Shown here: one piece after another, positions 1 to 9,123 of the stretch
Layout of the letters: each line of letters starts with the position of its first letter
Numbering within the stretch: position 1 is the stretch's first letter
NCBI RefSeq assembly: GCF_003046425.1
Contig: NZ_QAJG01000043.1
Span: 1-10,837, forward strand
Length of the DNA stretch: 10,837 bases
DNA from: Leptospira borgpetersenii serovar Javanica
Lineage (GTDB): Bacteria; Spirochaetota; Leptospiria; Leptospirales; Leptospiraceae
Direction of reading: 5' to 3'
Translations under genes and position numbers: made by a program
Notes under the pieces: model-generated
Told to the model about the DNA's origin: nothing
The model's database searches: none
Seen by the model: the letters and a program-made list of their open reading frames with translations, nothing else

Positions 1-371
1 GGAAAGCTCTGCATTGAGTTTTTCAGAGCGACCCATAGGAAAGCTCTGCATTGAGTTTTTCAGAGCGACCCATAGGAAAGCTCTGCATTGAGTTTTTCAG
101 AGCGACCCATAGGAAGCTCTGCATTGAGTTTTTCAGAGCGACCCATAGGAAGCGATGCATTGAGTTTTTCAGAGCGACCCGTAGGAAGCGATGCATTGAG
201 TTTTTCAGAGCGACCCGTAGGAAGCGATGCATTGAGTTTTTCAGAGCGACCCGTAGGAAGCGATGCATTGAGTTTTTCAGAGCGACCCGTAGGAAGCGAT
301 GCATTGAGTTTTTCAGAGCGACCCGTAGGAAGCGATGCATTGAGTTCAGGAAAGCTCTGCACCTGAGTTTC
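1..371. repeat. 36/37-bp tandem repeat array (VNTR-like)
   Basis: Nine complete head-to-tail units run from 1 to 327, followed by a partial unit (328-346) and a degenerate one (349-371). Units start at 1, 38, 75, 112, 148, 184, 220, 256 and 292. The first three are 37 bp and carry GGAAAGCTCTGC; the fourth is 36 bp and carries GGAAGCTCTGC; the remaining five are 36 bp and carry GGAAGCGATGC, with CCCGTA in place of CCCATA. All share the core GCATTGAGTTTTTCAGAGCG. There are no spacers, so this is not CRISPR. Because 36 is a multiple of three, several frames stay open across the array on both strands; these are repeat artefacts, not genes. The array touches the window edge and may continue upstream. 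Confidence 0.95.
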
Positions 372-545
372 TTTGGGTGGAGGGAAGACTGGGGAGATTT
401 TTCTATATCAAAAAATTATACTTTTTGCAAGTAAAAAACCTCGTTCTTATCGGAACACTTGAAAAGTGTGCGTTTCGGGTTCTTCTGATTCTAAAATCCT
501 CTTCAGCTTGTGGGTAAGGTTATGATAGAGAGCGTTCCGACGTCC

Positions 546-609
546 TTAACCGGATCCCTGGATAAACTCCGTCCAACGGGATATGTTCGATGATCCTGAT
601 CTTTCTCAT
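546..609 (-). pseudogene. 5' stub of a dihydrofolate-reductase-like (RibD C-terminal domain) gene
   Basis: Reading the minus strand from an ATG at 609-607 gives MRKIRIIEHIPLDGV, which matches the start of bacterial dihydrofolate-reductase-family/RibD-C proteins (typically MRKI...HxSLDGVIQ). One extra T (position 564) then shifts the frame. In the shifted frame the next codons read IQGSG, the expected continuation, before a TAA at 548-546. The rest of the roughly 200-residue protein is not recognisable. The match rests on about 20 codons, but the exact continuation after a one-base frameshift supports it. This is a decayed remnant with no likely function. Confidence 0.5.
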
Positions 610-634
610 TTTGAATCTGCGCTTACGTTGAATT

Positions 635-676
635 CTATAATAATGTGAATTCGATGTAAGAAAGTTCGGGCGAATC
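635..676. repeat. Dispersed 42-bp repeat, copy 1
   Basis: This segment matches 10763-10804 at about 38 of 42 positions. The core GTGAATTCGATGTAAGAAAG followed by TTCGGGCGAATC (645-676) differs from the other copy at two bases. Both copies are in the same orientation and lie in non-coding sequence about 10.1 kb apart. It may be the edge of an inactive mobile element or an intergenic repeat family. Confidence 0.75.
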
Positions 677-973
677 CAGACTTTGTAAGCAAAGGCTGGA
701 GCGGGCTCTCGGCTCCGGTCAAGTTATTGTGAAACTCCAAAATAATATTCAATTTTTATAAAATACTAATAGCTTGACTTCACATCGATCCCTTTCACAT
801 TTGTTATGCCAACTTGTGTTATTATAAGAATTTACTTTCAGTGCGGCGTTACGGTAAGTCGCAAATCTCTCCACGTAAAGTTTATTTTTCAGCTGACAAA
901 ATGGAAAGAATGTGGCTGGCTAATTTTTAGAAGAATAAGACTATTTCACAGAACTATCGTTGGTGGTTGAGAC

Positions 974-1390
974 ATGAAGCTGAAACGGATGGACAACGTA
1001 GGTATCGTTGTCGAAGACCTCGACGCTATGATCGCCTTTTTCTCTACACTCGATTTAGAGAGGGAAGGTGAGGGGCATTAGGTAGATCGTGTCGTGGGAC
1101 TTAAGGACGTAATCGCCGACATTGTGATGATGCGCACACCGGACGGCCACAGTCGGCTTGAGTTGTCGAAGTTAGTCCGACTGTGGTAAACACGGAACCG
1201 AAAAACGCACCGGCAAATATGTTTGGTATTCGTCGTATCATGTTTGCCGTTGAAGAAAACGAGGAAGTCCTTGCCCGTCTACAATCTTATGGAAGCGAGC
1301 TTATCGGAAAATTACGAAAATATCCATCGGCTCTGTTACGTTCGCGGTCCTGAAGGTGTCATCGTCGCATTAGTAGAACAGAGCGGCTGA
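974..1390 (+). pseudogene. VOC-family (glyoxalase/bleomycin resistance) protein, degraded
   Basis: The ATG at 974 opens MKLKRMDNVGIVVEDLDAMI, a typical start for small glyoxalase/dioxygenase-superfamily proteins of about 145-150 residues. The frame stops at TAG 1079-1081, near a point where several residues seem to be missing, then resumes with VDRVVGL and MMRTPDGHSRLELSK. A one-base loss near 1172-1174 moves the reading to the frame of TVVNTEPKNAPANMFGIRRI and MFAVEENEEVLARL. A second shift near 1309-1313 leads to RLCYVRGPEGVIVALVEQSG and a TGA at 1388-1390. Almost the whole family profile is therefore present, split over three frames with one stop. The sequence is more GC-rich than its surroundings, which suggests acquisition by transfer. 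Intact members bind a metal and act in detoxification or ring cleavage; this copy should be inactive. Confidence 0.9.
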
Positions 1391-1795
1391 AACATTACAT
1401 GTATCCGATTACCATAGGGGATCTATAGTAATCAGATTTCTTGGTTTTTTTCCAATGGTATTTATGTGGGACTTCAATACCGTGTTACTACGGCGAATAG
1501 GATATAAACTTTTACTTTTATACCGAATCGCGTCTCGAAGGACGATTAATGTGGAGCAGGATTAGATATACCAAAAATATTTGGAACAAAACTTCGGAAC
1601 GAAGAGAACTTTTATGCGTCATTTCCAAATGCCGGATTCAGTTTTTAGAAAAGAAGCCCGCTCTTTTTTATTGCAAATTGAATGTTTGGCACATAAACAT
1701 TTAAAAAATTACCATACATTTATTTCTTTTTCATTTGTAAAAAAGGAGACATTTGGGCATTTAGAGTTAGGCACCATGTTGAGGAAATAAATATA
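1391..1795. other. Intergenic stretch after the VOC pseudogene
   Basis: It holds a terminator-like hairpin (1407-1451) and otherwise AT-rich sequence. A 69-codon frame with a TTG start (1581-1790) ends just before the next gene, but it has no Shine-Dalgarno, no recognisable motif and poor composition, so I do not call it. The string AATGTGGAGCA at 1549 recurs at 3576 with a TCGCG 15 bases upstream in both places, which may be worn repeat sequence. Confidence 0.5.
1407..1451 (+). terminator. Hairpin plus T-run downstream of the VOC pseudogene
   Basis: GATTACCATA (1407-1416) pairs with TATAGTAATC (1424-1433), a ten-base stem with one mismatch around a seven-base loop. A T-rich tract ending in seven Ts follows. 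It lies 17 bases after the pseudogene's final stop, as expected for its old intrinsic terminator. Confidence 0.45.
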
Positions 1796-2725
1796 ATGAG
1801 AATGAAAATAATTGTACTTATCATTTTGTTTAAATTGTCGCCTATAAGTGCTCAAAAACATAAGAGCGTTAAAATCCATACTTCATTTGGTCTTTCAAAT
1901 AGAACTGAAGCACTACTGAAAACAATTAAGAATAAAGATAAAAGTACTAGCTCCTACGTTTTAAATAAAAGTGATGTTGTTGCTCTTTTGGATGTTTTAC
2001 AAAAGACAGATATATGTATAAAGGCTATTGTTGAAAATATATCTAATAAACGAACTATCGCCTATAAAAAGTTTAGAACTATCGATGCAATTTCAGGTAT
2101 AGGAGAAGTTAACCTTATTAGGTCCTTTGAGATGGGACCTTTCGACGCGACGGGGAGAAAGTTGGATGTTGCATTGTTGAATGAAAATAGTTTCTTTGCT
2201 TTTATGAATGATTCGGGGGATCTTGTTTTTTCTCGAGACGGATCCCTTTTTATCAATGTCGATGGATTTATAGTCAACCGAATAGGATATTATATCTATC
2301 CTAAGATTCAACTTGTACAAAATAGTTTAATAGGGAAATTGCATATTGAGGAAGATGGGACTTTCTTTGTAAAAGATGATATGGATGAGGATAAAAAAAT
2401 TGGTCAAATCAAAATATTCACTTTTCAAAACCCTGAAATACTCTCTTTTGAAAAGGGATGTAATTGTTTTATTTCATCTCTCTCTAATAAGAAACATGCT
2501 GAAAGTAATCTTAGTTTGAATAACGAAAAAATTATACTATCAGGTTTTCTTGAGTTGAGTAATGTGAAGATATTGGAGGAACAAGTTGATTATTTAGAGC
2601 TAATTCGTTTCTATAATCTTATTTACGATACCATTACACGTTTAGATCCGAGTTTTTCAGGAGTTTACAAAACTCATATTTACGATCCAAAATACGTTGA
2701 CTCCATTAATACGGATATAAAATAA
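1796..2725 (+). CDS. Exported FlgG/FlgF-like flagellar rod-family protein (divergent)
   Basis: The 309-residue product starts with a Sec signal peptide (hydrophobic residues 5-17, probable cleavage after A19 in PISA-Q). The rest follows the layout of flagellar distal/proximal rod proteins. Residues 66-94 resemble the N-terminal rod motif (ENISNKRTIAYKKFR, compare NxxNxxTxGYKKxR in FlgG). Residues 114-127 (GPFDATGRKLDVAL) match the GxxxxTGxxLDxAL motif. Residues 145-169 (FSRDGSLFINVDGFIVNRIG) match the TRDGSFxxDxxGxLVTxxGYxxLP motif. Residues 203-216 (GQIKIFTFQNPEIL) match GQIxLAxFxNPxGL. Residues 249-280 (SGFLELSNVKILEEQV) match the C-terminal QGxLExSNVNxVEEMVxxI helix. The ATG at 1796 has GAGGA ten bases upstream; a second ATG at 1802 is less well spaced. 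True rod proteins lack a signal peptide and use the flagellar type III exporter, so the Sec signal and about 45 extra N-terminal residues are odd. The gene is AT-rich and isolated from other flagellar genes here. Family membership is fairly sure; function is unknown. Confidence 0.8.
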   Translation: MRMKIIVLIILFKLSPISAQKHKSVKIHTSFGLSNRTEALLKTIKNKDKSTSSYVLNKSDVVALLDVLQKTDICIKAIVENISNKRTIAYKKFRTIDAISGIGEVNLIRSFEMGPFDATGRKLDVALLNENSFFAFMNDSGDLVFSRDGSLFINVDGFIVNRIGYYIYPKIQLVQNSLIGKLHIEEDGTFFVKDDMDEDKKIGQIKIFTFQNPEILSFEKGCNCFISSLSNKKHAESNLSLNNEKIILSGFLELSNVKILEEQVDYLELIRFYNLIYDTITRLDPSFSGVYKTHIYDPKYVDSINTDIK

Positions 2726-3026
2726 TTCAATATGATGTCTAACTCCGTGTCAACCGCGCCATGCTAATACGGTCGATGGGCGTAATGTCGAGTAGACTTT
2801 TTCATTATATGTCATAGACAAAAATAATTGAAACATAATGAAATTTTAGAAATTAAAATCGATTTTTAGAAATCATAAAGAAGGGCTCAGAATCGTATTA
2901 ACTATACAAAAATGGACAACTCATTACTTTGGTTGGTATAAAAATTACAAACAATTAGACTCGCTTATTCCTATTTTTATAAAAGTAAGAACTTCATATT
3001 TTAAAAATTCAACGAGGCTATTTAAA
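2726..3026. other. AT-rich spacer with a short GC-rich patch
   Basis: There is no gene. Bases about 2746-2795 are clearly more GC-rich than the rest and contain an imperfect inverted repeat (CGCCAT at 2757-2762, ATGGGCG at 2776-2782). This might be a transcript end for the FlgG-like gene, but no T-run follows directly. The remainder is AT-rich leader sequence for the next gene. Confidence 0.4.
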
Positions 3027-3518
3027 TTGAAAGTTCTTATTATTCTCATTGTATTACTACTTTTTCTCTCAATTAATCCGTTATCTGCGGAAGGATGTGT
3101 AAGGAGCATTCCAGAAGCAACTCTCCGATCCGATTTCCCAGTAAAAATTACATCTAAGTATTTAAAGGATCAAGATACTTATCAAGAAACTTTTTCATTC
3201 AATAAAAATCAATTCGTTGTTATTGAGAATAAAGGATGCGAAAGTTATTTGATAGAATATTTTTTTGAATTTCCTTCAAACATTAAAATAAACTATTATA
3301 CCGAAATCATTAATTCCCTTTTATTCATTCAAAAATTCAATGAATCTAGTGTTGATCTTTCTAAGATTGCAAAAATGCTAAAAAAATCAAATGAAAGAGA
3401 TATTATTAATAAGAATATACCGATTTCTAACAACGAGTTTGGGGAATATTTTAGATTAGAAAAAAGAATGGATAAAAACAAAATAATTTATTCTCTTTTG
3501 ACAGTAATCGGCTTATAA
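3027..3518 (+). CDS. Small exported protein of unknown function
   Basis: This is a 163-residue product that I do not recognise. Residues 1-21 form a strong Sec signal peptide (KVLIILIVLLLFL core, likely cleavage at PLSA-EG). The mature part is lysine- and asparagine-rich with two cysteines (C24 and C71) that could form a disulphide in the periplasm. It has alternating hydrophobic stretches (FVVIENKGCESYLIEYFFEF) typical of a small beta-rich fold. No lipobox is present. The start is TTG at 3027, supported by CGAGG nine bases upstream and by the signal peptide beginning right at it. It is AT-rich like the FlgG-like gene 300 bases upstream on the same strand. The shared export and composition suggest the two arrived or function together, but this is inference. 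Confidence 0.7.
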   Translation: MKVLIILIVLLLFLSINPLSAEGCVRSIPEATLRSDFPVKITSKYLKDQDTYQETFSFNKNQFVVIENKGCESYLIEYFFEFPSNIKINYYTEIINSLLFIQKFNESSVDLSKIAKMLKKSNERDIINKNIPISNNEFGEYFRLEKRMDKNKIIYSLLTVIGL

Positions 3519-3801
3519 AAAATACTCAACCTAGCCTTCGGCTAACTTCAGTTTCTCGCGACGCTACGGCATTCCAATGTGGAGCAAGAATCTATGAATA
3601 GGAAAATAAATTTCACAAGGAAAAATTGATTTTTGGTAGATTTGTGATTAACCAGTTCAAAAGGCTAATTACTCAGAGTTACGTAAAAGAGTGCCTAATA
3701 TTTTGAGCTGAAACAACACTTTGGAATAAAATTTACGGTACTTAATTTTATAGGGATCAGCAATAGTTCAAAGTTAATTTCTTTTTTCCTAGAATCTTTA
3801 A

Positions 3802-3904
3802 TAGAGTTGTTGAAAAATTCCATGATTCGGATTAACAAAACCGCTTCAAACGTCCATTTCAACGAAGCAGAAACGGACAGAGAATTAATTTTTCAACAAC
3901 TCTA
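3802..3904. mobile_element. MITE-like 103-bp element with 18-bp terminal inverted repeats
   Basis: TAGAGTTGTTGAAAAATT (3802-3819) is the exact reverse complement of AATTTTTCAACAACTCTA (3887-3904). The 67-bp interior has its own imperfect hairpin (GTCCATTTC 3852-3860 against GAAACGGAC 3870-3878, one mismatch). There is no coding capacity for a transposase. No clear target duplication is visible beyond a possible AAT on either side. The size, perfect termini and location in decayed DNA suggest a miniature non-autonomous transposon or a large intergenic palindromic repeat. A bidirectional terminator is a less likely reading, since each arm has only five As or Ts. Confidence 0.6.
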
Positions 3905-3924
3905 ATATAATCTTCTCTAAAAAT

Positions 3925-4152
3925 TTAAGCAATTCCTATGTAGTTATTGTCACTTGCAAAAGTTGTAGCACCATCATAAAAGATAGGTAATATCATTTAG
4001 GATATTTGGATAAAGTTGCTTTTTATTGTCCAGGATGCGAGAACACAATGTTAATAAGTGATTGGCAGATTCGGGCGAATAGAAAGTTGAAAAATAAAAA
4101 ATTCAAAGAATACAATGACCATCGGGTTCTATCAATTTCTGAAACCAAATAA
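3925..4152 (+). pseudogene. Zinc-ribbon-like small protein gene with one internal stop
   Basis: One frame reads SYVVIVTCKSCSTIIKDR, then TAA (3988-3990), then YHLGYLDKVAFYCPGCENTM and LISDWQIRANRKLKNKKFKE, to a TAA at 4150-4152. The two CxxC pairs (codons at 3955/3964 and 4027/4036) are 20 residues apart, the spacing of a four-cysteine zinc ribbon. The single in-frame stop lies between them. No start codon with a ribosome binding site is visible; the frame runs back into the end of the inverted-repeat element at 3904, so the 5' end may have been displaced by it. The function of the intact form is unknown. Confidence 0.55.
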
Positions 4153-4232
4153 GAATTGTTGGGACAATACGGTTGCCGAGTTCTCCTTTGTTTCTGAAAA
4201 GAGAAATGGGAATATAATTACTTTTATAGAAT

Positions 4233-4880
4233 TTAAGGATCGGCAATTTTTTCTCTTAGTTCCAAATAATGGGATTGGTTGGAAAGAATGATTTCGTTGT
4301 ATTCAGGAATTCCACCCCAACGATCAACCGCACCGGGGCCGGCGTTGTAAGAAAGGAGGGCCTTAGCTGTATTTCCTTTTCTCAAATCCAACAGATAATT
4401 CAGATAAGAAACTCCAAGGTGGATATTGACTTCCGGTTTGTGGAGATCGTTTCGGTTGACTTTCCAACCTTCTTTTTGGGAAAGCCAGCTTGCGGTTGTA
4501 GGCATAATTTGCATAAAACCACGAGCGTTTTTGGTTGAACGGGCCGTTGCTTTGAACTGGGATTCTAGATGAATCAGACCGATCAGTAAACTCACTTTGT
4601 CTGTGTCGGAACAACGAAAATTGCAGGATTCTATATTCAGTCTTCTGGATTCCTGGAGAATCACTTGGGAGAGTTTTTGAAGTGATTCCGGAGAAAGGGA
4701 TGGTCGGATCTCCGAGATGTAGGCTTGGATGGTTGCGATTTCGATAGATTCTTCATCCAGAATGTTTTTCTTTTGATTGAATGCTCCCACAAGTGGTGCC
4801 AAAAGCAGTTGAAAACCGAAAGGTAAGAGCAGAAAAATTAAATACCGGAAACGAAATTGGGCTATCCTGCGAAAATTCAC
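4233..4880 (-). CDS. Membrane-anchored or exported lytic transglycosylase (SLT domain)
   Basis: This 215-residue enzyme should cleave the MurNAc-GlcNAc bond of peptidoglycan, forming 1,6-anhydro ends in the periplasm. Residues 13-33 form a hydrophobic signal or anchor segment after a basic N-terminus. The C-terminal half is a Slt70-type/MltC-E goose-lysozyme-like fold: catalytic E106 in LIHLESQF, GFMQIMPTTA at 121-130, NIHLGVSYLNYLL at 152-164 and ALLSYNAGPGAV at 174-185. All key motifs are present and the length is normal for a single-domain transglycosylase. C86 and C90 just before the catalytic domain could be disulphide-linked. The start is GTG at 4880, chosen because GGAGG (4891-4887) sits six bases upstream. 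It is a single gene. A GTGCG-C-CGCAC palindrome upstream may be a regulatory site. Confidence 0.93.
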   Translation of the reverse strand: MNFRRIAQFRFRYLIFLLLPFGFQLLLAPLVGAFNQKKNILDEESIEIATIQAYISEIRPSLSPESLQKLSQVILQESRRLNIESCNFRCSDTDKVSLLIGLIHLESQFKATARSTKNARGFMQIMPTTASWLSQKEGWKVNRNDLHKPEVNIHLGVSYLNYLLDLRKGNTAKALLSYNAGPGAVDRWGGIPEYNEIILSNQSHYLELREKIADP

Positions 4881-5480
4881 TGTATGCCTCCGGGAATTTT
4901 AATTAGTGCGCCGCACAATGATATTTTTTTGGCGATGCACTATAGGTCAAGTATTTCCAGTGATTTTAGAGAGGTTTTAAGAGACAGAATTTCTGGTAGG
5001 AATTATGCCCAAACTGAGATGGATCATCCAGTTTCGTTGGTTACAGACAGTTACCAATGATTAACAAAAAGAAAAATGGCATGCGGTTCTCGAATCATAG
5101 GCTGGAGTTCCGACCATAACTTCTGGAAAAGTTGTCGAGAAAAGAAAAAGAAAATCGGTTTCTATAATACTTTTAATAAGTTTAAAAACCGTCTTCAAAC
5201 AGGTTGTTTTTCTTTACAATTACGTCAGATTGTATCAATTCTCATTTTCCTGAATTTGTTGATCAGATTTCATAATATTCGTCAACATAATTTTAGAACT
5301 TTACATGCTTAATCCTCGTAACTCGGAAACGTTGGAGTTCTGGGTGTTCTTGGATAATTTATACTTTCAAAAGGATCTTTTCAGTTTTTGAAATCTTTTT
5401 TCCAAATTTGATAATGCAACGTGAGTTTGGTATAAGAAAAAACCGATTGTATAAAAGTTGATCTTTTTCATGTAGGATCA
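4881..5480. other. Intergenic stretch between two minus-strand envelope genes
   Basis: No gene is supported. Two plus-strand frames (about 4857-5060 and 5076-5312) lack ribosome binding sites and known motifs, and the first mostly overlaps the leader of the transglycosylase. No convincing terminator follows the hydrolase stop at 5481. The only clear structure is the palindrome at 4906-4916. Confidence 0.5.
4906..4916. promoter_or_regulatory. GC-rich palindrome upstream of the transglycosylase
   Basis: GTGCG-C-CGCAC is a perfect inverted repeat around one base, set in AT-rich DNA. It lies 15 bases upstream of the GGAGG of the minus-strand transglycosylase gene. It could be an operator or a small leader hairpin; it may also be chance. 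Confidence 0.25.
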
Positions 5481-6602
<1,122 letters not shown>

Positions 6603-6624
6603 ACAATTCACTCCTAAAATTGAA

Positions 6625-6652
6625 GTTATACTCCCTTTGTGGATTTGAGCAA
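6625..6652 (-). promoter_or_regulatory. Candidate sigma-70 promoter for the lipidated hydrolase
   Basis: On the minus strand, TTGCTC (6652-6647) is followed after 16 bases by TATAAC (6630-6625), upstream of the ribosome binding site at 6615-6611. The match to consensus is moderate. Confidence 0.35.
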
Positions 6653-7151
6653 AGCAGTTTCGTGATTTTGAAAAGGATTCAATCAGAAAAAAATTTACGC
6701 AATCCTAAAAGACTATAATGTTTTTTTCCTACGGTATAATGAAAGCGTTTGAATTGATTTTAGTTCGCACCGAACGGAGATGGTGAAATCTCTCAAAAGC
6801 AATATAAAAATTGTTCATATTTATTCGGAACTTAGACTAAAAATCCAAACGAACTGGGGATTTCTATTTGGATTCGATAAAAAACGAGATTGGAGTCCGA
6901 TACCGATATAGGCTTGTTTATTTTTTGGGAAGAATTCGCGTTTTGGAATCCTGGTTGACTTGCGATTTCAATTAGTGTTTTATTAAGAGCCCGTCTTTTA
7001 AAGAAGGGCGCCTTACTGCAATCCTCATTTCCGTAAACGAAATTTCGGTTTTTTAGGAACGTTGTAAATAGGGAAATTTTTAGGAATTGATAAAAGCGAT
7101 TCAAGAGAATGTTGAAACTAGTAGAGACCTAGTTGTGTGAAGGGGATGAAT
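6653..7151. other. Divergent intergenic region
   Basis: There is no supported gene; a minus-strand frame at 6832-7104 has no motif or signal. The stretch has two exact TATAAT boxes on the plus strand (6714-6719 and 6735-6740) without good -35 elements. It also has an imperfect hairpin (GCCC 6989-6992 with GGGC 7006-7009, inner TCTT/AAGA) with no T-run, and an exact AACTAG/CTAGTT stem (7116-7121 and 7129-7134) just ahead of the downstream operon's ribosome binding site. Confidence 0.4.
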
Positions 7152-7352
7152 ATGAAAATTTTTCGTAATTTTCTTTCTGCAGGAATACTCGCAGTTGTTG
7201 TCTTCTGTGTTTTGTTCACTGGAGCTTGTAAGAAAAAGGAAGACAACGACGATACTAGCAATGTGTTTTTCCTTTTGTTGCGACTCAAGCCCTATGTAGA
7301 ACAAAGTAAGACCGGATTTTTTATCATCGTTCCCAAAGGTATTGCTCAGTAA
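7152..7352 (+). CDS. Small lipoprotein of unknown function
   Basis: This 66-residue product has a basic N-terminus, a hydrophobic core (FLSAGILAVVVFCVLF) and a lipobox FTGAC, giving a lipidated C26 followed by KKKEDNDDTS, a charged tether. The mature part is only about 40 residues (FFLLLRLKPYVEQSKTGFFI) and matches no family I know. The start is ATG 7152, with AAGGGG (7140-7145) six bases upstream. In-frame GTG 7137 and ATG 7146 are less well placed. Eleven bases separate its stop from the next gene, and its stop overlaps that gene's AAGGAA ribosome binding site, so the two are co-transcribed and probably work together in the envelope. Confidence 0.75.
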   Translation: MKIFRNFLSAGILAVVVFCVLFTGACKKKEDNDDTSNVFFLLLRLKPYVEQSKTGFFIIVPKGIAQ

Positions 7353-7363
7353 GGAAAATTCAA

Positions 7364-8542
<1,179 letters not shown>

Positions 8543-9055
8543 GAAAACTCGTTCCTAAAGATGTGGGGACTGCTATGGAACAACGAAAAATACTGTTTGA
8601 AAGCCGTCGGAATCCGGGAGCTTTTTTGCTTTCGACATGCTTCCGAAATGAATTTTAATCGAAGAATGGAGTTTCGTTACGCTTGAAGAAACTTTGCGTT
8701 CCGGTTTTTCGGAATCGGATTTTGAACTCGACGTATGACCTATGTTTCTCAACCGGTATCCGATCGGAAAATTACGTTTTTATTGTAAAATAATTTTCGA
8801 ATTTACTCCGCCTTACGGTTGCGAAGAAAAACGCGATGTCGCTTAATATTTTTAATTGGTTCGTCTGTGTTTGACGAGCCGAAAGGAACGATTCCCGTTC
8901 TTAAACATAGAAGAATGGGAAGTTTGGACCAAAATGAAATTCCCGAAATCAGGATCGATTGTAATTCCGGGAGGTTTGGTTCCTCGAACGAAAAAAACTT
9001 AGAATCTATCCCAAAACCCCAGTTTACTTTGTCAAAAAGATCAAGCTGCAAAGTT

Positions 9056-9081
9056 CTGTCCTAGTTTTGGGACAGATTTTT
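9056..9081 (+). terminator. Terminator-like hairpin
   Basis: CTGTCC (9056-9061) pairs with GGACAG (9070-9075), followed by ATTTTT. The plus-strand orientation would end transcripts from the exported-protein operon or the worn sequence after it. Confidence 0.4.
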
Positions 9082-9092
9082 AGGAGAATACG

Positions 9093-9114
9093 TGGAACCG
9101 AATGTTTGGTTCCA
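9093..9114 (-). terminator. Hairpin after the hydroxylase stop
   Basis: TGGAACC (9093-9099) and GGTTCCA (9108-9114) form a perfect seven-base stem around an eight-base loop, nine bases past the minus-strand stop at 9124. There is no strong T-run on that strand, so it may stabilise the 3' end rather than act as a full intrinsic terminator. Confidence 0.35.
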
Positions 9115-9123
9115 ACATAGGAT

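Larger units (their letters stand above)
372..973. other. Gene-free stretch with gene remnants
   Basis: No intact gene is visible. The stretch holds a dihydrofolate-reductase-like 5' stub on the minus strand and one copy of a 42-bp dispersed repeat. On the minus strand, an open segment of about 30 codons ends in a stop at 447-449, downstream of the stub. It reads as a plausible protein C-terminus (NALYHNLTHKLKRILESEEP in part) that I could not assign. The part from 680 to 973 is AT-rich and I see nothing convincing in it. Confidence 0.6.
3519..4232. other. Non-genic stretch with a MITE-like element and a pseudogene
   Basis: It contains a short hairpin just after the upstream stop (TAGCC 3532-3536, GGCTA 3540-3544; no good T-run), a 103-bp inverted-repeat element and a zinc-ribbon pseudogene. 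A frame from about 3700 to a stop at 3903-3905 stays open across the element, with its first ATG at 3822 (27 codons). It lacks a ribosome binding site, so I do not call it. Confidence 0.5.
8543..9123. other. Intergenic stretch, possible worn coding sequence
   Basis: No intact gene is present. A frame opened by ATG 8561 runs about 41 codons. The overlapping frame from about 8652 reads IEEWSFVTLEETLRSGFSES and, after one TGA, continues open as PMFLNRYPIGKLRFYCKIIF to a stop near 8845. This looks like frame-shifted former coding sequence, but I cannot name it. Two open frames on opposite strands between 8803 and 9064 have no motifs. Confidence 0.35.

Noticed and set aside
1..346. CRISPR array
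   Set aside because: Units are contiguous with no unique spacers.
23..434. Long open frames on both strands across the tandem repeat
   Set aside because: They arise because the 36-bp unit keeps frames open; no ribosome binding sites, and the protein would be pure repeat.
1581..1790. 69-codon frame before the FlgG-like gene
   Set aside because: TTG start without ribosome binding site, no motif and AT-driven composition.
4070..4080. TTCGGGCGAAT, as in the 42-bp repeat
   Set aside because: Only 11 bases match and they lie inside the zinc-ribbon coding frame, so likely coincidence.
4857..5312. Two plus-strand frames in the spacer upstream of the transglycosylase
   Set aside because: No start signals or recognisable domains; the first overlaps the minus-strand gene's start.
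6832..7104. 90-codon minus-strand frame
   Set aside because: No ribosome binding site, signal peptide or family motif; it lies in a divergent intergenic region.
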